A DNA stretch of 64,000 bases from Enterococcus alishanensis (GTDB lineage: Bacteria; Bacillota; Bacilli; Lactobacillales; Enterococcaceae). This document shows, piece by piece, positions 52,520 through 62,681 of the stretch. Within the stretch, counting starts at the first letter, position 1. The number at the start of each line of letters is the position of its first letter. The translations under genes were made by a program, and so were the position numbers. The stretch is taken from the NCBI RefSeq assembly GCF_019218635.1, contig NZ_JAHUZB010000001.1, positions 682,001 to 746,000 of the forward strand. Direction: 5' to 3'. The notes below the pieces were generated by a model. That model had not been told where the DNA came from and made no database searches. It saw only the letters and a program-made list of their open reading frames with translations.

Positions 52520-53710
52520 ATGAAAAAAGAGGTATTTTTACAAAAGTTGAAGCGTCAAATTTATGATGGTAAATATCTTTTAGGTATATCCACAGCAACA
52601 GGAATGAGTGCAATTAATGCAAAAGAGGGTGGGGCGGATATGATTCTTGCCCTAAACTCAGGAAAATTTAGGCAAATGGGTCGAAGTTCATTAGGTGGCT
52701 ATCTTCCATTTGCCAATAGTAATGAACTGGTAAAGAATTTCTCGACAAGAGAGTTGCTACCAATACTTGCAGATTTTCCTGTTCTGTTTGGTGTAAATGC
52801 GACAGATCCATTGATGGATTCAAAAGAGTTAATTAAGTATATTGGCGAAAGTAATTTTACCGGTATAGTCAATTATCCGACAATTAGTTTGATTGATGGG
52901 CAATTTAAAGAAGCTTTGGATGAACAGGGTATTTCCTTTTCTCAAGAAGTAGAATTTATTGCTGAAGCAAAGAAGAATGGATTGTTTACCATGGGGTTTA
53001 TCACAAACACTGAGGAAGTGAGGCTGATGGATCAAGCAAAACCTGATATCATTTGTATTCATTTAGGACTTACTGAAGGTGGAAGTTTGGGTGCTAAAAA
53101 GATGCGTTCTTTTGAAAATATGTTATCGACAATTCAAGAAATAACAGCGTTACTAAAGAGTAGGAATTCAGCGAGCATTATTATGGTATACGGAGGACCT
53201 ATTAATGATTTAATAGAGGCTCGGTATATTTATAATCAATTTCCAGAAATAAAAGGATATATTGGTGGATCAACATTTGAAAGAATTAATTCTGAACAAA
53301 TTTTATCTTCACAAATCAAATCTTTTAAAGATGCGACACATACTCAGCATGACAATTTAACGATTCAAATTTTAGAAGGCATAGAGAAATACTATGATTA
53401 TGTAGATTTTATAAAAAAGTATATCAGTGAGAATTATTCTACGCCAATTTATATCAGTGAACTGGCTGAATTTACTAACTTATCACCCAGCTATCTGAGT
53501 GACTTATTTAAGAAGAAAACGGGGATCAGTTTTACAGAATATCTAATTAAGTTTCGACTGAATAAATCAATTGAATTAATGAATTCTACTGATTTAAAAT
53601 TGGTGGAAATAGCAGATTTAGTTGGCTATCCAGATTACGCCCAATTCAACAAAATATTCAAAAAGTATATGAAGAAACCACCAAAAGAATACAAAAAATC
53701 TAATATATAA
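52520..53710 (+). CDS. TIM-barrel (PEP hydrolase-like) sensor fused to an AraC-type DNA-binding domain
   Basis: This 396-residue fusion has residues 1-270 homologous to the stand-alone enzyme at 55024. Shared segments are GGADMILALNSGKFRQMGRSS, NYPTISLIDG, SQEVEFI, IHLGLTEGGSLGAKKM and YGGPI. Residues of about 290-394 form an AraC double HTH (ISELAEFTNLSPSYLSDLFKKKTGISFTEY and LVEIADLVGYPDYAQFNKIFKKY). Compared with the enzyme copy, the CHGGPI histidine is Tyr (VYGGPI) and the GVCGTDP cysteine is Asn (GVNATDP), so the barrel may bind but no longer turn over its ligand. It lies directly upstream of, and on the same strand as, the Tm-1-like gene and probably activates it. It is the first gene after the terminator at 52358. 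Confidence 0.8.
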   Translation: MKKEVFLQKLKRQIYDGKYLLGISTATGMSAINAKEGGADMILALNSGKFRQMGRSSLGGYLPFANSNELVKNFSTRELLPILADFPVLFGVNATDPLMDSKELIKYIGESNFTGIVNYPTISLIDGQFKEALDEQGISFSQEVEFIAEAKKNGLFTMGFITNTEEVRLMDQAKPDIICIHLGLTEGGSLGAKKMRSFENMLSTIQEITALLKSRNSASIIMVYGGPINDLIEARYIYNQFPEIKGYIGGSTFERINSEQILSSQIKSFKDATHTQHDNLTIQILEGIEKYYDYVDFIKKYISENYSTPIYISELAEFTNLSPSYLSDLFKKKTGISFTEYLIKFRLNKSIELMNSTDLKLVEIADLVGYPDYAQFNKIFKKYMKKPPKEYKKSNI

Positions 53711-53802
53711 ACTATTTTCCAGTATAATAAAACGTTTTCAACCGATACTTGAAATCATATACTTACCTTGTAAGCAGGAAATTAAAAAGGAGGTATAAAT
53801 AA

Positions 53803-55020
53803 TTGAAAACGGTAGCTTTAGTCGGTACATTCGATTCGAAAGGAACAGAGTATCAATACATTAAACAACTTTTAGAAAAACTTGATTTAAATGTCTTTAC
53901 TATTCACACAGGTGTTTTCGAATCCTCATTTGTACCAGACGTTGATGTCTCTGAGATCGCTGAACAAGTTGGTGAAAATATTGCTCAGATTCGTCAACGA
54001 AATGATAGGGCATATGCAACGGAAATTTTAGCTAAGGGTTTGGAGATTTTATTACCTAAGCTGTATGAAGAGAATTTATTTGAGGGTGTCCTTTCTTTTG
54101 GTGGAACGGGTGGCACTTCTTTAGTAGCTCCCGGTATGCGTCAATTACCAATTGGATTACCAAAATTAATTGTTTCAACAGTTGCTTCAGGGGATACTAG
54201 TGTTTATGTTGGTACAAGTGATATTATCATGATGCCATCGATCGTTGATGTTTCAGGTTTAAATAAAATTTCTAAAAGGATTTTTGGAAACGCGGTTTCC
54301 GCAATGGCAGGATTGTTAAACTACCGATTTGAAACAGAAGAGGATGAACGTCCTTTAATTGCAACAACAATGTTTGGCGTCACTACTCCGGCGGTAAATT
54401 ATGCGAGAGAGTATCTTGAAAAAAATGGATACGAAGTTTTAGTTTTTCATGCTACAGGCGTTGGTGGTCGAACAATGGAATCGTTAATTTCAGATGGCTA
54501 TTTTAAAGGAGTTCTCGATCTTACGACTACAGAGTGGGCAGATCAACTTGTTGGCGGGATTCTAAATGCTGGAGAAAAAAGACTTGAAGCTGCAGCCTTA
54601 GCCAAAGTTCCTCAAGTAGTTTCACTTGGTGCAATGGACATGGTCAACTTTGGTCCATTTGATACTGTGCCAGAGAAATTTAAAGAAAGATTGTTTTATA
54701 AGCATAATCCTACGGTTACTTTGATGAGAACAACAGTGGAGGAAAATAAAAAACTAGGACAAATAATTGCAGAAAAATTAAATTTAGTTCAAATAGAAAC
54801 TGTCTTAACCATCCCTAAAAATGGTTTTTCAGGTATTGATGTTGTAGACGGTCCTTTTTATTATCCAGAAGCAGACCTTGCGTTGATTGATGCATTAAAG
54901 AAACATTTAAATAATGAAAAAGTAAAATTGATTGAATTAGACTATGCTATAAACGATCAAGCTTTTGCGGAATTTTCAGCACAGCAGTTGATTAATCTGA
55001 TTGATAAGAAAGGAAATTAA
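53803..55020 (+). CDS. Tm-1-like / UPF0261 ATP-binding protein
   Basis: The 405-residue UPF0261 protein is homologous to the N-terminal domain of the tomato antiviral protein Tm-1. Visible landmarks are ALVGTFDSKGTEYQYI, FGGTGGTSLVAPGMRQLPIGLPKLIVSTVASGD, TTMFGVTTPAV, VLVFHATGVGGRTME, DLTTTEWADQLVGG and SLGAMDMVNFGP. Bacterial members are of unknown biochemistry. They commonly sit beside a TIM-barrel 'PEP hydrolase-like' gene, as here, the two halves of Tm-1 being separate genes. The start is TTG 53803 after AAGGAGG. It is separated from the AraC-type fusion by 92 bp, with room for a regulated promoter. A catabolic role on an unknown acid is inferred. Confidence 0.85.
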   Translation: MKTVALVGTFDSKGTEYQYIKQLLEKLDLNVFTIHTGVFESSFVPDVDVSEIAEQVGENIAQIRQRNDRAYATEILAKGLEILLPKLYEENLFEGVLSFGGTGGTSLVAPGMRQLPIGLPKLIVSTVASGDTSVYVGTSDIIMMPSIVDVSGLNKISKRIFGNAVSAMAGLLNYRFETEEDERPLIATTMFGVTTPAVNYAREYLEKNGYEVLVFHATGVGGRTMESLISDGYFKGVLDLTTTEWADQLVGGILNAGEKRLEAAALAKVPQVVSLGAMDMVNFGPFDTVPEKFKERLFYKHNPTVTLMRTTVEENKKLGQIIAEKLNLVQIETVLTIPKNGFSGIDVVDGPFYYPEADLALIDALKKHLNNEKVKLIELDYAINDQAFAEFSAQQLINLIDKKGN

Positions 55021-55023
55021 ATT

Positions 55024-55854
55024 ATGAATACTCAAACAAGAAAAGACATTATTAGTTCTTTTAAAGAAAAAGTTAAAACTGGTGATATTTTGGTTGGTGT
55101 CGGTGCAGGAACAGGAATCACCGCTAAAAGTAGTGAAGCTGGCGGGGCAGATATGCTAATTATTTATAATTCGGGACGCTATCGAATGGCTGGAAGAGGA
55201 TCACTAGCAGGACTTCTTTCTTATGGAGACGCAAATCAAATCGTTGTAGAAATGGGACAAGAAGTTTTGCCCGTGGTTAAAGAAACACCTGTTTTAGCTG
55301 GAGTTTGTGGAACTGATCCGTTTCGCGTAATGGACGTTTACTTAAAACAATTGAAAGAACAAGGATTTAATGGGGTACAAAATTTTCCAACAGTCGGATT
55401 GATTGATGGTGTTTTTAGACAGAACCTTGAAGAAACTGGAATGGGATATGGCTTAGAAGTTGAAATGATCAAAAAAGCTCACGAATTGGATATGCTAACT
55501 ACGCCATATGTATTTGATCCAGAACAAGCTAGAAAAATGGCGGAAGCGGGAGCTGACATCTTAGTTGCTCACATGGGATTAACTACTAAAGGAACTATTG
55601 GAGCAAAAACAGCACTAACTTTAGATGATTGTGTTAAAAAAATCGAAGCAATTATCCAGGCAGGAAGAGAAGTTAATCCTGAAATTATGGTAATTTGTCA
55701 TGGAGGGCCGATTGCTGAACCGGAAGATGCCAAGTATGTAATTGAAAAAACAGAGGGAATTGATGGATTCTTCGGTGCTTCGAGCATTGAACGTTTTGCA
55801 GCAGAAAAAGGTATACGAGAACAAACAGCGGCTTTTAAAGATATAAAAAAATAA
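55024..55854 (+). CDS. TIM-barrel 'PEP hydrolase-like' enzyme
   Basis: The 276-residue TIM-barrel protein is of the phosphoenolpyruvate hydrolase-like family (PF09370 type), homologous to the C-terminal half of Tm-1. Segments are [81 protein letters not shown] and [14 protein letters not shown]. It lies 3 bp after the Tm-1-like gene, with AGGA inside that gene's end, so the two are coupled. The family name comes from a superfamily relation, and hydrolysis of PEP has not been shown for this type to my knowledge. It is the enzyme-like paralogue of the sensor barrel at 52520. Confidence 0.82.
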   Translation: MNTQTRKDIISSFKEKVKTGDILVGVGAGTGITAKSSEAGGADMLIIYNSGRYRMAGRGSLAGLLSYGDANQIVVEMGQEVLPVVKETPVLAGVCGTDPFRVMDVYLKQLKEQGFNGVQNFPTVGLIDGVFRQNLEETGMGYGLEVEMIKKAHELDMLTTPYVFDPEQARKMAEAGADILVAHMGLTTKGTIGAKTALTLDDCVKKIEAIIQAGREVNPEIMVICHGGPIAEPEDAKYVIEKTEGIDGFFGASSIERFAAEKGIREQTAAFKDIKK

Positions 55855-55866
55855 ATAATTGATAAA

Positions 55867-55908
55867 AAAACTAGATTGATCATGATGATTAATCTAGTTT
55901 TTTTTGTT
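55867..55908 (+). terminator. Terminator of the Tm-1-like operon
   Basis: AAACTAGATTGATC and GATTAATCTAGTTT form a 14-bp stem with one mismatch, followed by eight T. Confidence 0.88.
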
Positions 55909-56084
55909 TTTAAAAGTAATCAGGCGAGCTTTGATGCAATGTTTATTTTAGAAACATATGATTTCAAAAATACTTTAAATTATTGAACATCAGAAAAATT
56001 TCCTACCCTTAGGAAAAATATCAAAATGAAAGTAAAAAAATTTGACTGTACAATGAAATTATAAAAGAAGAGGAGGAATTCAAA

Positions 56085-56396
56085 ATGACAACGAAAGTAC
56101 TATTAATATGTGGAACAGGTGCTTCATCTGGTTTTATGGCAGCAAATGCAAGAAAAGCAGCAAAGAAAGAGGGATTAGATTTTGAAATCAAAGCCAAAAG
56201 CGAGTCAGAAATTACTGATTACTTAAATGAAATTGATATTTTATTGGTTGCGCCCCATTTAAAGTACATGTTGAATGAAGTTAAAGAGGAAGCGGAAGCT
56301 GCAGGAGTCAAAAGTGCGATTATCCCGCAAAAAGTTTATGGTGCACTAGATGGAAAAGGTTTAATAGAAGAGGTAAAGCAATTAAAAGAAGAATAA
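56085..56396 (+). CDS. PTS lactose/cellobiose-type EIIB
   Basis: The 103-residue EIIB of the lactose/cellobiose family has phosphocysteine Cys9 in VLLICGTGASSGFMA, and the LVAPHLKYML segment is conserved. It is the first gene of a five-gene PTS-glucosidase operon, preceded by AGGAGG. The usual P-loop is CxxGxSS/TS; here CGTGASSGF is a normal variant. Confidence 0.9.
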   Translation: MTTKVLLICGTGASSGFMAANARKAAKKEGLDFEIKAKSESEITDYLNEIDILLVAPHLKYMLNEVKEEAEAAGVKSAIIPQKVYGALDGKGLIEEVKQLKEE

Positions 56397-56406
56397 ACAT
56401 TGGGTG

Positions 56407-58299
56407 ATGTCATTGGATAAAGAATTAGCACTACTTAAATATCTGAAACGTAATACAGGCGTTCGTATTACTTCTAGAAAATTAGCAGAATACTTGGACG
56501 TATCCACTAGAACAATTAGAAATTATATTAAAAGAATAAATGAGAATGAGCCAAACCTAATTATTTCAGATTCAAACGGGTACCAAATTAATCTGGAGAA
56601 AAATTATAAAGATATTGATAGTAATAATATCGAAAGCCAACGTAAAATCTATATTCTGCGACGATTAATTAAAAATGTTCATCGTGGTTTAGATTTATAT
56701 GATTTGGCGGATAGTTTATATATATCTGAGTCAACATTGAAGTCAACCATCAATTCTATCAATAAAGACATTAAACAATGGAATGTCACAATAAAAAGTC
56801 GAGATTTTAAAATATATATTGACGGCAATCAATATGCAATTCGACACTTACTCCTAAATATTCTAAATCAGTCATCAGTTGAAAATTTTAGCCTTTCTCA
56901 TGAAATTCAAGAAATACTTGGACCGAATATTAAGTTAGATGATTTATACAAAATATGTTTGAAATACCTTGGCGCTGAGACAAGTAATACCTTTTTCTTA
57001 AAAAATCTCGTTTTCCATCTTTCAATTGCCTTAGATAGAGCAACCACAGAACTTTTAGCTCCTCAAAATTTTTCAAATGACGTTGTTGAAGAAATTATCA
57101 AAGAAATTCAAGATAACTATTCGTTGTATTTTATTAAAGAAGATTTAGACGAGTTTGATGAGCTTTTCGAGCAAATTTATCATCGGAAATTTGATGTTTC
57201 TAAAGGGAAAAGTGAGAAACATATCAATAAAATTAGCATCATGTTAAAAGAACTTGAAAATGTTTATGGTATAAGTTTTGAAAATGAAGATTTTAAAAAT
57301 CGGCTCTTGATTCATATCAACAGCCTTTATCAACGTGCGAAAAAAAATATTTTCTCCAGAAATTTAAGCTTTGAGAAGATTAAGGTCAAATATCCAATTT
57401 TATTTGATATCGCAGTATATTTAGCTTCACTTCTTGAAAAAAATTTAAATATTGAAGTTAACGATGATGAGATCGCTTTTCTAGCCTTACATATAGGTGC
57501 TTTTTTAGAAAGTGAACCAGCATCATCAAACTTACGATTGAAAACAGCGATTGTTACGCCAGGATATTTAGATGAAGGCACACAAATTGCAAATCAAATT
57601 AAGCGTGAATTTTCAAATGATTTATTGGTTACTGATGTCCTAGATGTAGATATTTTTGATCAAGTGACGGATTCTTTTGATTTAATTATTACGAACTTCC
57701 CAATGACTGATCTTTGGCAGCTAAAGAACAGTACCACCAAACAAGTAACCGTTCATGATAGCATTTTACCGGTAGAAAAGAATGAACTATGGGAAGCGAT
57801 TCGTGAAATAAAAAGTGACTACTATAGCGAAGAAATAACTGTTTTGCTGAATAAAACTTTAAAAAAGAGCAATTTTTTAACTAATTACAGTGGCAAAACA
57901 TATAAAGAGGCATTAAAAGATATTTCTGATCATTTATTCAAAAGTGGCTCAGTGGATAAAAAATATTTTGAGCAGCTGACTGAACGGGAACAGGCTTCTT
58001 TTACAAGCTTTCCTAGTGGAATCGCGATTCCTCATACTTTAAGAATGGAAGCAAAAAAAACTGATGTAGCTATTATGATTCCAAAGGAAGAAATTCAGTG
58101 GGGAGATAATAAAGTAAAGCTTATTGTTGGCATTTCAATCAATAAAGAAGATAGACAGATTTTTAATAAAGTTTTTCAGCGCTTTGTAGAGATAATCTCG
58201 GCAGAGGAAAATGTTACAAAATTGAGTAAACAGATGGATTTGAATGAATTTTTGAACTTATTAATTCAATTAATGAGCGAGGACAACTATTACGAATAA
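56407..58299 (+). CDS. licR: LicR-type PRD regulator with EIIA domain
   Basis: The protein is about 630 residues, with an N-terminal HTH_11 (about 15-60, TSRKLAEYLDVSTRTIRNYIKRI) and a Mga-like HTH (about 95-145, LYDLADSLYISESTLKSTI). The first PRD (about 185-280) lacks obvious histidines; the second (about 290-400) has RLLIHINSLYQRAK and EIAFLALHIGAFLE. An EIIB-like region follows (TAIVTPGYLDEGTQIA, with no cysteine where EIIB proteins have one), then an EIIA domain (about 490-630) with the phosphohistidine in SGIAIPHTL. It is a PTS-responsive activator of the surrounding operon. The start is uncertain: ATG 56407 or TTG 56413, the latter better spaced from GGGTGA. Confidence 0.82.
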   Translation: MSLDKELALLKYLKRNTGVRITSRKLAEYLDVSTRTIRNYIKRINENEPNLIISDSNGYQINLEKNYKDIDSNNIESQRKIYILRRLIKNVHRGLDLYDLADSLYISESTLKSTINSINKDIKQWNVTIKSRDFKIYIDGNQYAIRHLLLNILNQSSVENFSLSHEIQEILGPNIKLDDLYKICLKYLGAETSNTFFLKNLVFHLSIALDRATTELLAPQNFSNDVVEEIIKEIQDNYSLYFIKEDLDEFDELFEQIYHRKFDVSKGKSEKHINKISIMLKELENVYGISFENEDFKNRLLIHINSLYQRAKKNIFSRNLSFEKIKVKYPILFDIAVYLASLLEKNLNIEVNDDEIAFLALHIGAFLESEPASSNLRLKTAIVTPGYLDEGTQIANQIKREFSNDLLVTDVLDVDIFDQVTDSFDLIITNFPMTDLWQLKNSTTKQVTVHDSILPVEKNELWEAIREIKSDYYSEEITVLLNKTLKKSNFLTNYSGKTYKEALKDISDHLFKSGSVDKKYFEQLTEREQASFTSFPSGIAIPHTLRMEAKKTDVAIMIPKEEIQWGDNKVKLIVGISINKEDRQIFNKVFQRFVEIISAEENVTKLSKQMDLNEFLNLLIQLMSEDNYYE

Positions 58300-58315
58300 G
58301 TAAGGAGGCATAATA

Positions 58316-58651
58316 ATGGAATTAGGTATTAGTAGAGATGAGCTCAATATTATCTCTATGAATGTTATTTTGCATGCTGGGAATGCCCGTGACTTAAATA
58401 TGTCTGTTTTGGACATGTTAGCGGAAAATGACAAAAATTATATAGCAATCGAAGAGAAAATTAATAGTGCAAAGAAAGAATTAAATGAAGCTCATAAGTT
58501 TCAGACAGATATGATTCAGTTAGAAGCTAATGATAAGGAAGTTCCTTTTTCTGTCCTTTTAATTCATGCGCAAGATACTTTGATGACTATTACAAGCGAA
58601 GTTTTGATGACTGAAAAAATGGTGAAAATTTTTAAGAATAAGGAGGACTAA
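58316..58651 (+). CDS. PTS lactose/cellobiose-type EIIA
   Basis: The 111-residue trimeric EIIA has the phosphohistidine His84 in LLIHAQDTLMTITSE and the N-terminal helix SMNVILHAGNARDL. It follows the regulator by 16 bp with AAGGAGG and is 3 bp ahead of EIIC. It passes phosphate from HPr to EIIB (56085). Confidence 0.9.
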   Translation: MELGISRDELNIISMNVILHAGNARDLNMSVLDMLAENDKNYIAIEEKINSAKKELNEAHKFQTDMIQLEANDKEVPFSVLLIHAQDTLMTITSEVLMTEKMVKIFKNKED

Positions 58652-58654
58652 ATT

Positions 58655-59896
58655 ATGGATAATTTGACAAACTGGATGACGGATAAATTTGCACCAAAAG
58701 TAAATAAAATTGTAAAAAATCCTTGGATTGCATCTATCCAAGAATCAATTTTGACTGGTATGCCTATGATTTTCATCGGATCATTTGTTACAGTATTGTC
58801 TCTTGTGAGGGACATTTGGCCAGCTTTTCCAGATTTTTCATTGCTGAGTACGTTTAGTTTTGGGTTGTTTTCTCTTTTTATGTCATATTTGCTTCCAGAA
58901 GCGATTATGAATAATAAGGGTTATAAATCAGCTGCAAAGCCCGCAGGTTTAGCAGGTATTGCTTTTTTCTTAATGCTCGTTTATCCAACAATTGATGACG
59001 GAAAAGGGATAATTACTCTAACTACTGCAGAATTAGGTACTGGTGGTATGTTGGTGGCGTTGGTAGCAGGACTATTTGTCGGCTTAGTTATGACAATTGC
59101 ATCAAAATATCAACTTATCGGAGAAGACTCTGCTTTGCCAGATTTTGTTGCCGCATGGTTTAATACAATACTTCCAATTACCTTAATTTTATTGGTAGGC
59201 TGGATCTTTACTTTCCAAATGCATTTCAATATGAGTGCTGCAATAATGACAGCTTTACAGCCGTTAGTAAATATTGGTGGAAGTTTTGGTGGCTTCGTCT
59301 TAATTGTTTTTCTTGGTTATTCATTTCTATACTCATTTGGGATTTCCTCGTGGATTATCTATCCGGTGGAAATTGCAATTGCTTTACCAGCTATCGCAGA
59401 GAATGCCCGAAACGCCGCTAATGGTTTACCAGCAACAAATATTTTTACTGAAGAAGTAGTGGGTATGTTTGTTATCGGTGGGGGTGGTGCTACATTGGCA
59501 CTTTGTATAATGATGACGTTTATGGCTAAATCATCTCGAATGAAAATAGTTGGTCGGGCGGCGATAATTCCTTCGATTTTTAATATTAACGAACCAGTTG
59601 TATTTGGTGCACCCATAGCATTTAATCCAACTTTGATGATTCCAATGTGGATTATGGGTTTATTAGGTCCTATCTCAGCTTGGATAGTCATGAGGATTGG
59701 GCTTGTACCAATTCCAGAACACGTTTTTGATCTTTGGTATTTACCAGCACCAATATTTGCGTATATTTCAACTAATTCGATTAATGGATTAATTTATACA
59801 GTCGCATTATTTGTTATCTCATGGTTTGTTTATTTACCATTTTTTAAAGTATATGATAAACAAGCAATTCTTGAAGAAGCTGCTGAGGAGGCTTAA
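58655..59896 (+). CDS. PTS cellobiose-type EIIC
   Basis: The 413-residue permease has about 10 membrane segments, the start NLTNWMTDKFAPKVNKIVKNPWI and family signatures FNINEPVVFGAPIAFNPTLMIPM and LPDFVAAWFNTI. It takes up a beta-linked disaccharide or aryl glucoside as the 6-phosphate with EIIA and EIIB from the same operon. It ends 3 bp before the GH1 gene. The specificity is unknown; the unusual GH1 partner suggests a non-standard glycoside. Confidence 0.9.
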   Translation: MDNLTNWMTDKFAPKVNKIVKNPWIASIQESILTGMPMIFIGSFVTVLSLVRDIWPAFPDFSLLSTFSFGLFSLFMSYLLPEAIMNNKGYKSAAKPAGLAGIAFFLMLVYPTIDDGKGIITLTTAELGTGGMLVALVAGLFVGLVMTIASKYQLIGEDSALPDFVAAWFNTILPITLILLVGWIFTFQMHFNMSAAIMTALQPLVNIGGSFGGFVLIVFLGYSFLYSFGISSWIIYPVEIAIALPAIAENARNAANGLPATNIFTEEVVGMFVIGGGGATLALCIMMTFMAKSSRMKIVGRAAIIPSIFNINEPVVFGAPIAFNPTLMIPMWIMGLLGPISAWIVMRIGLVPIPEHVFDLWYLPAPIFAYISTNSINGLIYTVALFVISWFVYLPFFKVYDKQAILEEAAEEA

Positions 59897-61351
<1,455 letters not shown>

Positions 61352-61817
61352 TCGGTTGATCTTAAGATAATTAGAAAATAGTTTATCCCTATCTAAATTC
61401 ATTCAATATGGATTTAAATAGGGTTGCTTTGTGTATTGCAAATAAATTTATAACTTTCCTAAAAATGCTTCTCAAAAATATACGGCAGATACTTTGTAGA
61501 TTGATTTGGAAGAATAAAATATGAATAATCAATCATTTAGAAATTCATTATCCTGTTTTTGCTTGTCTATATTTATAAAGATAGTCCGGAATTATTAAAA
61601 AATATGGTTTCGAATAATGGGGGACATTTCCTAAGATTTTTAAAATGTGTGGGAAAATGGATCATTTGTGTTTTGGTAAAGATATTTTGGAATGAAAAGA
61701 TGCCACTAGTAATTTAGGTCATCAAAAGACTTTACTTTATATACAGGAATCACCCGAAAAAATCAAAATACTTCTTGACCTCTTCGGGTGATAGCTTTAA
61801 ATTATGCGATTAGATTT
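61352..61817. other. Intergenic region with two hairpins, no gene seen
   Basis: About 465 bp between the convergent GH1 and SDR genes. A CCCTAT-TAAAT/ATTTA-ATAGGG hairpin at 61387-61423 lacks a strong T-run but may end the GH1 operon. A second perfect 10-bp inverted repeat, ATCACCCGAA/TTCGGGTGAT (61749-61792), sits just after the SDR stop and may be its terminator, though the T-run is poor. The middle is AT-rich with nothing recognised. Confidence 0.45.
61749..61792 (-). terminator. Possible terminator hairpin after the SDR gene
   Basis: A perfect 10-bp inverted repeat ATCACCCGAA/TTCGGGTGAT with a 24-nt loop. The tail after it on the minus strand is TCCTGTAT, not a T-run, so termination is uncertain. 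Confidence 0.4.
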
Positions 61818-62669
61818 TTAACCAAATCTTGTAATATCAGGATTTTTACCAGATAACATATCCTGAATTCTTCCCCCAATGAGTGCATTGTAAATTGGAT
61901 GGGTTAGAATGTAGAATTGCTCTTCTTCGATTGCTTGGAAAATAAGCATTCCTACTGAATCAATTGGTGTACCAGTTTCAATAAATTGATTAATTGATTC
62001 TATTGCAACTTTATATGATTCACTTGAATAGTAAGGGTCATCATTAATTTTGAATCTTTCGGGTCGCCGTTCTTGCGAATGATGTAATGTTGTTTGGACA
62101 AACCCAGGGCAATACACAGAAATGCCTATATTAGCTTGTGCTAGTTGTAAATCAATTTGAGCTGTTTCGCTAGTTAGAACAGCAGCATGCTTGGTGGCAT
62201 TATATGGTCCGGTATTGGGATAAGCAATTGTTCCAGCAACTGAAGCGACATTTACAATATGACAAGGGGTTCCTTGTTTCAACATAATTGGAATAACTTC
62301 ATGCATGCCATAAATTTGCGACATTAGATTGATATCGACTGTCCATCGCCAATCTTGAGTGGGGAGCTCCCAAATTCGTCCACTCATACAAATGCCAGCA
62401 TTGTTAATCAGTAAATCAATGGTTCCAAAAGTGTCAATAGCTATTTTCACCATCTCTTGAACGTTTTCCTCTAAAGAAACATCATAAGTCAACGCGATAC
62501 CTTCAGCACCCATTTTTTTACAAGATGTTAAGGTTTTTTCTGCCGATCCAGGTTCAATATCAACTAAAACTAACTTCATTTCACGCCTAGCGGCTTCTTT
62601 TGCAAATTCAGCACCAAATCCATTTCCAGCTCCCGTGATGACAGCAGTTCTTCCTTTAAAATCCTTCAT
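61818..62669 (-). CDS. Short-chain dehydrogenase/reductase
   Basis: The 283-residue classical SDR has the NAD(P) motif TGAGNGFGAEFAKEAA, the NNAG segment LINNAGICMSG, the catalytic serine in VNVASVAGT and YxxxK in GPYNATKHAA. An acidic LVLVDIEPG at the end of beta-2 suggests NAD(H) preference. It is downstream of, and 12 bp from, the ene-reductase gene, so cotranscribed. Substrate is unknown; the pairing with an FMN/4Fe-4S ene-reductase resembles pathways that reduce enones and their ketones. Confidence 0.85.
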   Translation of the reverse strand: MKDFKGRTAVITGAGNGFGAEFAKEAARREMKLVLVDIEPGSAEKTLTSCKKMGAEGIALTYDVSLEENVQEMVKIAIDTFGTIDLLINNAGICMSGRIWELPTQDWRWTVDINLMSQIYGMHEVIPIMLKQGTPCHIVNVASVAGTIAYPNTGPYNATKHAAVLTSETAQIDLQLAQANIGISVYCPGFVQTTLHHSQERRPERFKINDDPYYSSESYKVAIESINQFIETGTPIDSVGMLIFQAIEEEQFYILTHPIYNALIGGRIQDMLSGKNPDITRFG

Positions 62670-62681
62670 GGTTTGTCCTCC

